Positions 5,340-8,168 of a stretch of DNA of 8,168 nucleotides are shown here, in pieces. Position 1 is the stretch's first letter. Each line of letters begins with the position of its first letter. The position numbers and the translations under genes were made by a program. Under the pieces are notes generated by a model. The model ran no database searches, was not told the origin of the DNA, and worked only from the letters and a program-made list of their open reading frames with translations. Origin of the DNA: Pseudomonadota bacterium (GTDB taxonomy: Bacteria > Pseudomonadota > Alphaproteobacteria > Rhizobiales > Rhizobiaceae); contig JAEWKX010000078.1 in NCBI GenBank assembly GCA_023393575.1, positions 1-8,168 of the forward strand, in the 5' to 3' direction.

Positions 5340-6107
5340 TCATGCCTTGAGCGTACGGACCGCGACTACCCGGTGAAGGATCTGGTAATCGCGGCTCTGT
5401 TCGCCAAGGGGGACCACCGGCCAATCCCATGCTTCGTCCGCCTGCGGTACCGTCTCGCCGTGCAGGAGATCGGCCTCCTCCAGGGTCCTGCCCTCACGAT
5501 CCATCACCCGGAAGCCGGTGTCCGTCAGCAGAACCGTGCTGCAGGGAAGCGCCGCAAGCCCGTTCAGATGAGCGCGGATCAACTGCGGCAAAATGCCCGC
5601 CTTTCCCGTGGGGCCATCCTGCTCCAGACGCCGCTCTGCTCCGACGCCGATCTGCGACAGGAGGTTCGCCGAAACGACGAGGTCGAGATAGGGCACCTGA
5701 CGCAGGAAGGCGAGCGGCTCGACCTCGTGGCCTGCCAGCGCCGCATCGAATCCGGACAGGTCGCGGCTCATCAGCCGGACATTGCGCAGCCGCTTCGCCC
5801 TGAGCCGGAGCCGGACGCTTGCGAGATGCACGAGGTCGACGAGGATGACCGTATCGAACGCCTTCGCCATTTCCTCGACCGGCACGTCGCGCAGGAGGCC
5901 GGAGCCCAGCACCACGGCCGTGCGCCGCTGCTTCGTCCGGGATATCGTGTCCATGACAAAGGCCCGGCACCTCGCTTCATGCTCCGCCCATTCCCGCGAG
6001 CAGCGGTTGGCACGCGACCAGAGGCTGACGGAGGAGCGGATGAAGGGGCGGAACCCGGCCTCGGTGGCCGGATAGGTCGCGGCATATTGAAGAGCTTCGG
6101 CGATCAT
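5340..6107 (-). CDS. Uncharacterised protein with Rossmann/class I methyltransferase-like pattern
   Basis: I do not recognise this 255-residue protein as a named family. It has no signal peptide or membrane segment. Residues ~1-60 are helical and charged (a YPATEAGFRPFIRSSVSLWSR stretch and clustered Arg/Cys36/Cys47). Then comes a Rossmann-like series: VVLGSGLLRDVP (64-76), a strand ending in Asp91 (VILVD), RD at 115-116 and LDLVVSANLLSQ (141-152). The order glycine loop, acid at end of strand 2, Asp after strand 3 and a strand-4 motif fits a class I SAM-dependent methyltransferase, but the loop is atypical and the substrate is unknown. The C-terminal half has LLTDTGFRVMDREG and a Trp-rich segment (DEAWDWPVV). 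Its ATG is only 3 nt after the toxin stop and has no good Shine-Dalgarno, so translation is probably coupled to the toxin. Confidence 0.75.
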   Translation of the reverse strand: MIAEALQYAATYPATEAGFRPFIRSSVSLWSRANRCSREWAEHEARCRAFVMDTISRTKQRRTAVVLGSGLLRDVPVEEMAKAFDTVILVDLVHLASVRLRLRAKRLRNVRLMSRDLSGFDAALAGHEVEPLAFLRQVPYLDLVVSANLLSQIGVGAERRLEQDGPTGKAGILPQLIRAHLNGLAALPCSTVLLTDTGFRVMDREGRTLEEADLLHGETVPQADEAWDWPVVPLGEQSRDYQILHRVVAVRTLKA

Positions 6108-6110
6108 GAA

Positions 6111-6380
6111 TTACCGGTAGACGTCCCGTCGGTGCCCGACCTCGACCACCAGCACGACGAGCCGCTGGTCCTGGATGTCGCAGATGATGCGGTAATCCCC
6201 GACCTTGTAGCGCCAGTAGCCGCCGAGAGCGTGGCCCTTGAGGGCGATCCCGAGTTCCCTCGGGTTCTCGTGTGCCGCCAGACGATCTTCCAGGAACGAG
6301 ATGATGCGGGCAGCATCTCTCGTCGCAAGGCGCTGCAACTGCTTTTCCGCCTTTGCGCGAAACTCAATCGTCCAGGCCAA
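6111..6380 (-). CDS. RelE/ParE-family type II toxin
   Basis: This 89-residue basic protein has the RelE/ParE fold signature: an N-terminal beta strand (WTIEF), two helices (AEKQLQRL... and AARIISFLEDRL), then LKGHALGGYWRYKVGDYRIICDI and the C-terminal VVEVGHRRDVYR. RelE-type toxins cleave mRNA on the ribosome and ParE-type toxins poison gyrase. The VGHRRDVY ending with GxYRI is common in the RelE/StbE-type group, so mRNA interferase is the more likely activity, with target unproven. The start is TTG at 6380, giving Met-Ala-Trp and a 17-nt overlap with the antitoxin gene (6364-6380). The rare start with no clear Shine-Dalgarno suggests translation coupled to the antitoxin, keeping toxin below antitoxin. 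It appears intact. Confidence 0.9.
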   Translation of the reverse strand: MAWTIEFRAKAEKQLQRLATRDAARIISFLEDRLAAHENPRELGIALKGHALGGYWRYKVGDYRIICDIQDQRLVVLVVEVGHRRDVYR

Positions 6381-6594
6381 GTCTCTGCTTCACTTCTGCC
6401 AGAGTGCGGGTTGGTTCACCATTGCGGATGCTTTCCATCGCCTCTTCCGCCAGAGCGATGTCGTGCAGATCCTCCAGATGCTGCTCGATGACATCGCGCA
6501 GATAGGCGTCCGGCGCGGTGCCGGCCTCCGTCGCATATTCCTCGACGAGCTTGAGCATCTCGTCCGGCATTTCGATCGTGACGCGCTTGTTCAT
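6364..6594 (-). CDS. Ribbon-helix-helix antitoxin (RelB/CopG-like)
   Basis: This 76-residue acidic protein is the partner of the overlapping toxin. The N-terminus (KRVTIEMPDEMLKLVEEYATEAG...) is a ribbon-helix-helix DNA-binding domain: strand RVTIEMP, then two helices to about residue 42. The rest (DLHDIALAEEAMESIRNGEPTRTLAEVKQRLGLDD) is the acidic helical tail that would wrap and neutralise the toxin. The ATG at 6594 is preceded by AAAAGGG (6603-6609). It probably represses its own promoter. It opens a run of five same-strand genes ending at 4220. Confidence 0.9.
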   Translation of the reverse strand: MNKRVTIEMPDEMLKLVEEYATEAGTAPDAYLRDVIEQHLEDLHDIALAEEAMESIRNGEPTRTLAEVKQRLGLDD

Positions 6595-6610
6595 GGCCGT
6601 GACCCTTTTC

Positions 6611-6647
6611 GTGGCTCAGATATACCACCGCTCCCTACCTTTCGCCA
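6611..6647 (-). promoter_or_regulatory. Possible antitoxin promoter and operator
   Basis: On minus, TATATC (6619-6624) could be a -10 element, with only a weak -35 (TGGCGA at 6642-6647, 17-nt spacer). A GTGG-N10-CCAC dyad (6611-6614 and 6625-6628) brackets the -10, where a ribbon-helix-helix antitoxin could bind. Transcription would start about 18 nt before the ATG at 6594. Confidence 0.35.
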
Positions 6648-6658
6648 GCCGGCCGCCC

Positions 6659-6687
6659 TTGCCGCTCCGGGTCCGATCCTCTAAGAA
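6659..6687 (+). promoter_or_regulatory. Possible hisS promoter
   Basis: TTGCCG (6659-6664) and TAAGAA (6682-6687) are separated by 17 nt, a fair match to the alphaproteobacterial housekeeping pattern at -35 and a weak one at -10. It lies 45 nt before the hisS ATG in the region shared with the divergent antitoxin gene. Confidence 0.3.
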
Positions 6688-6732
6688 ACCGCTCACAAAA
6701 TCCGGCTTTTCCGGTGGCATTGGAAGACGATC

Positions 6733-8168
6733 ATGAGCGATAAGCAGAAGAAACCCCTCAAACTGAAGGCCCGCCTGCCGCGCGGCTTCGTCGATCGCTC
6801 GGCTGCCGATATCCATGCCACCAACGAGATGATCGAGAAGATCCGCGAGGTCTACGAGCGCTACGGCTTCGATCCGGTCGAGACGCCGCTGTTCGAATAC
6901 ACCGATGCGCTCGGCAAGTTCCTGCCGGACAGCGACCGCCCCAACGAGGGGGTCTTTTCGCTGCAGGACGACGACGACCAGTGGATGTCGCTCCGCTACG
7001 ACCTGACGGCGCCGCTCGCCCGCCATGTGGCCGAGAACTTCAACGAGATCCAGCTGCCGTTCCGCACCTATCGCGCCGGCTATGTCTTCCGCAACGAGAA
7101 GCCCGGCCCCGGCCGCTTCCGCCAATTCATGCAGTTCGATGCCGATACCGTCGGCGCGCCGCGTGTACAGGCCGATGCCGAGATGTGCATGATGATGGCC
7201 GACACGATGGAAGCGCTCGGCATCCAGCGCGGCGACTACGTGATCCGGGTGAACAACCGGAAGGTTCTCGACGGCGTCATGGAGGCGATCGGTCTCGGCG
7301 GCGAAGAGAATGCCGGGCGGCGGCTGACGGTTCTGCGCGCCATCGACAAGCTCGACAAGTTCGGTCCTGCGGGCGTGAAGCTTCTCCTTGGTGAAGGCCG
7401 CAAGGATGAAAGTGGCGACTTCACCAAGGGTGCCGGACTGAACCCCGAGAGCGTGGAGCTTCTGATGTACTTCATCGAGTGTTCCAACTCTTCTGCGGAA
7501 AAAATGCGTTCTGCTGCCGTGCGAGGTGACAACTTCGATAATGAGATCGATCAAGGCTATTTTCTACTCAAGGAAGATGGCTCTTCGTTTTATGATTCTG
7601 ATCTCTGCATTGCAGGCCACAACGAACTAGAGGAAATTCGTGGTCTGATCCGTGCGGCCGGCTACGGAATGGACCGCATCATGATCGATCCCTCCGTCGT
7701 CCGCGGCCTCGAATACTATACCGGTCCCGTCTTCGAAGCCGAACTCCTCTTCGACGTCACCAACGAGAAGGGCGAGAAGGTCGTCTTCGGCTCCGTCGGC
7801 GGCGGCGGGCGCTATGATGGCCTCGTCTCCCGCTTCATGGGCCAGCCGGTACCGGCCACCGGTTTCTCCATCGGCGTTTCGCGTCTGATGACGGCGCTGA
7901 ACAACCTCGGCAAGCTCGGCCAGGAGGAGGCTCTCGGCCTCGTCCTCGTCACGGTGATGGATGGCGATGTCGAGAGCATGGGCCGTTACCAAAAGTTCAC
8001 GCAGGAGCTTCGGTCTGCCGGCATCCGCGCCGAGATGTACCAGGGCAACTGGAAGAAGTTCGGCAACCAGCTGAAATATGCCGACCGCCGCGGCTCGCCG
8101 ATCGCCATCATCCAGGGCGGCGACGAGCGGGCGCAGGGTGTCGTGCAGATCAAGGACCTGATCGAGGG
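6733..8168 (+). CDS. hisS: Histidyl-tRNA synthetase HisS (3' end beyond window)
   Basis: The window holds 478 codons of a class II aminoacyl-tRNA synthetase that charges tRNA-His with histidine. The frame is open to the window end; rhizobial HisS is about 500 residues, so only the last few are missing. Visible motifs are the motif-1 region ([21 protein letters not shown]), motif 2 ([20 protein letters not shown], residues ~114-132, with Arg120), histidine-specific motif A ([10 protein letters not shown], catalytic Arg324) and GGGGRYDGL (~356-364), then motif 3 ([10 protein letters not shown]). The C-terminal anticodon-binding domain begins around [11 protein letters not shown]. The ATG at 6733 has a modest GGAAGA upstream, with an in-frame stop at 6682. 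The insertion domain around residues 237-300 is low in GC and carries unusual codons, but the frame is intact. hisZ and hisG often follow hisS in rhizobia, but they would be outside the window. Confidence 0.97.
   Translation, partial: MSDKQKKPLKLKARLPRGFVDRSAADIHATNEMIEKIREVYERYGFDPVETPLFEYTDALGKFLPDSDRPNEGVFSLQDDDDQWMSLRYDLTAPLARHVAENFNEIQLPFRTYRAGYVFRNEKPGPGRFRQFMQFDADTVGAPRVQADAEMCMMMADTMEALGIQRGDYVIRVNNRKVLDGVMEAIGLGGEENAGRRLTVLRAIDKLDKFGPAGVKLLLGEGRKDESGDFTKGAGLNPESVELLMYFIECSNSSAEKMRSAAVRGDNFDNEIDQGYFLLKEDGSSFYDSDLCIAGHNELEEIRGLIRAAGYGMDRIMIDPSVVRGLEYYTGPVFEAELLFDVTNEKGEKVVFGSVGGGGRYDGLVSRFMGQPVPATGFSIGVSRLMTALNNLGKLGQEEALGLVLVTVMDGDVESMGRYQKFTQELRSAGIRAEMYQGNWKKFGNQLKYADRRGSPIAIIQGGDERAQGVVQIKDLIE
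7441..7640 (+). other. Low-GC, atypical-codon patch inside hisS
   Basis: Counting by 60-nt blocks, GC is 52% (7441-7500), 47% (7501-7560), 43% (7561-7620) and 57% (7621-7680), against 70% in a block of the conserved core (6961-7020). Codons rare in the rest of the gene cluster here (TTT, CTA, AAA, TCT, GAT). The patch encodes the variable insertion between the motif-2 core and the RGLEYYTG motif. Confidence 0.65.

Noticed and set aside
5373..6491. 372-codon open frame on plus, opposite the methyltransferase-like, toxin and antitoxin genes
   Set aside because: It crosses three well-supported minus-strand genes, has a composition typical of antisense frames and no recognisable motif.
6616..7554. 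312-codon open frame on minus, opposite hisS
   Set aside because: It is antisense to an unmistakable hisS, has no recognisable domain, and such long shadows are common in high-GC DNA.

Overview
The window looks like a high-GC alphaproteobacterial chromosome, most likely Rhizobiaceae (Rhizobium/Sinorhizobium/Shinella/Agrobacterium type). The strong GC3 bias, the rhizobial style of the HisS protein, and the combination of glycolate oxidase, an Omp25/LpxQ-like barrel and several YkuD L,D-transpeptidases all point that way. This is inferred from the proteins and no database search was possible. I see no rRNA, tRNA, CRISPR, phage or insertion sequence.

Layout. (1) Positions 1-890 carry the 3' part of glcF (glycolate oxidase Fe-S subunit), which runs in from outside the window and ends at a strong bidirectional terminator (about 892-921). 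(2) Positions 945-3396 on the minus strand form an envelope block. Two tandem paralogous L,D-transpeptidases (2641-3396, then 1818-2501) are followed by an 8-strand-type outer-membrane beta-barrel (945-1670). The predicted mature N-terminus of the barrel is Ala-Asp, the motif by which L,D-transpeptidases attach barrels to peptidoglycan in Brucella and Agrobacterium. (3) Positions 3604-4233 on the plus strand encode tag (3-methyladenine DNA glycosylase I). It diverges from the transpeptidases across a 207-nt region with two inverted repeats.

(4) Positions 4220-6594 are a tightly packed five-gene minus-strand unit. In transcription order it holds a ribbon-helix-helix antitoxin, a RelE/ParE toxin, an uncharacterised protein with a Rossmann/methyltransferase-like pattern, a secreted DUF305 protein and a HAD hydrolase. 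The HAD gene overlaps the end of tag tail to tail inside a perfect hairpin. (5) From 6733 to the window end on the plus strand lies hisS (histidyl-tRNA synthetase), lacking only its last few residues and carrying a low-GC patch in the middle.

How they fit together. The glcF and hisS ends are housekeeping. The middle holds a cell-envelope group that may include both a tethering enzyme and its substrate, a DNA-repair gene, and an apparent operon in which a toxin-antitoxin module sits at the head of three ordinary genes. No wholly new defence or mobile system is evident. The best candidates for new biology are the transpeptidase/Ala-Asp barrel pairing and the uncharacterised gene translationally linked to the RelE toxin.
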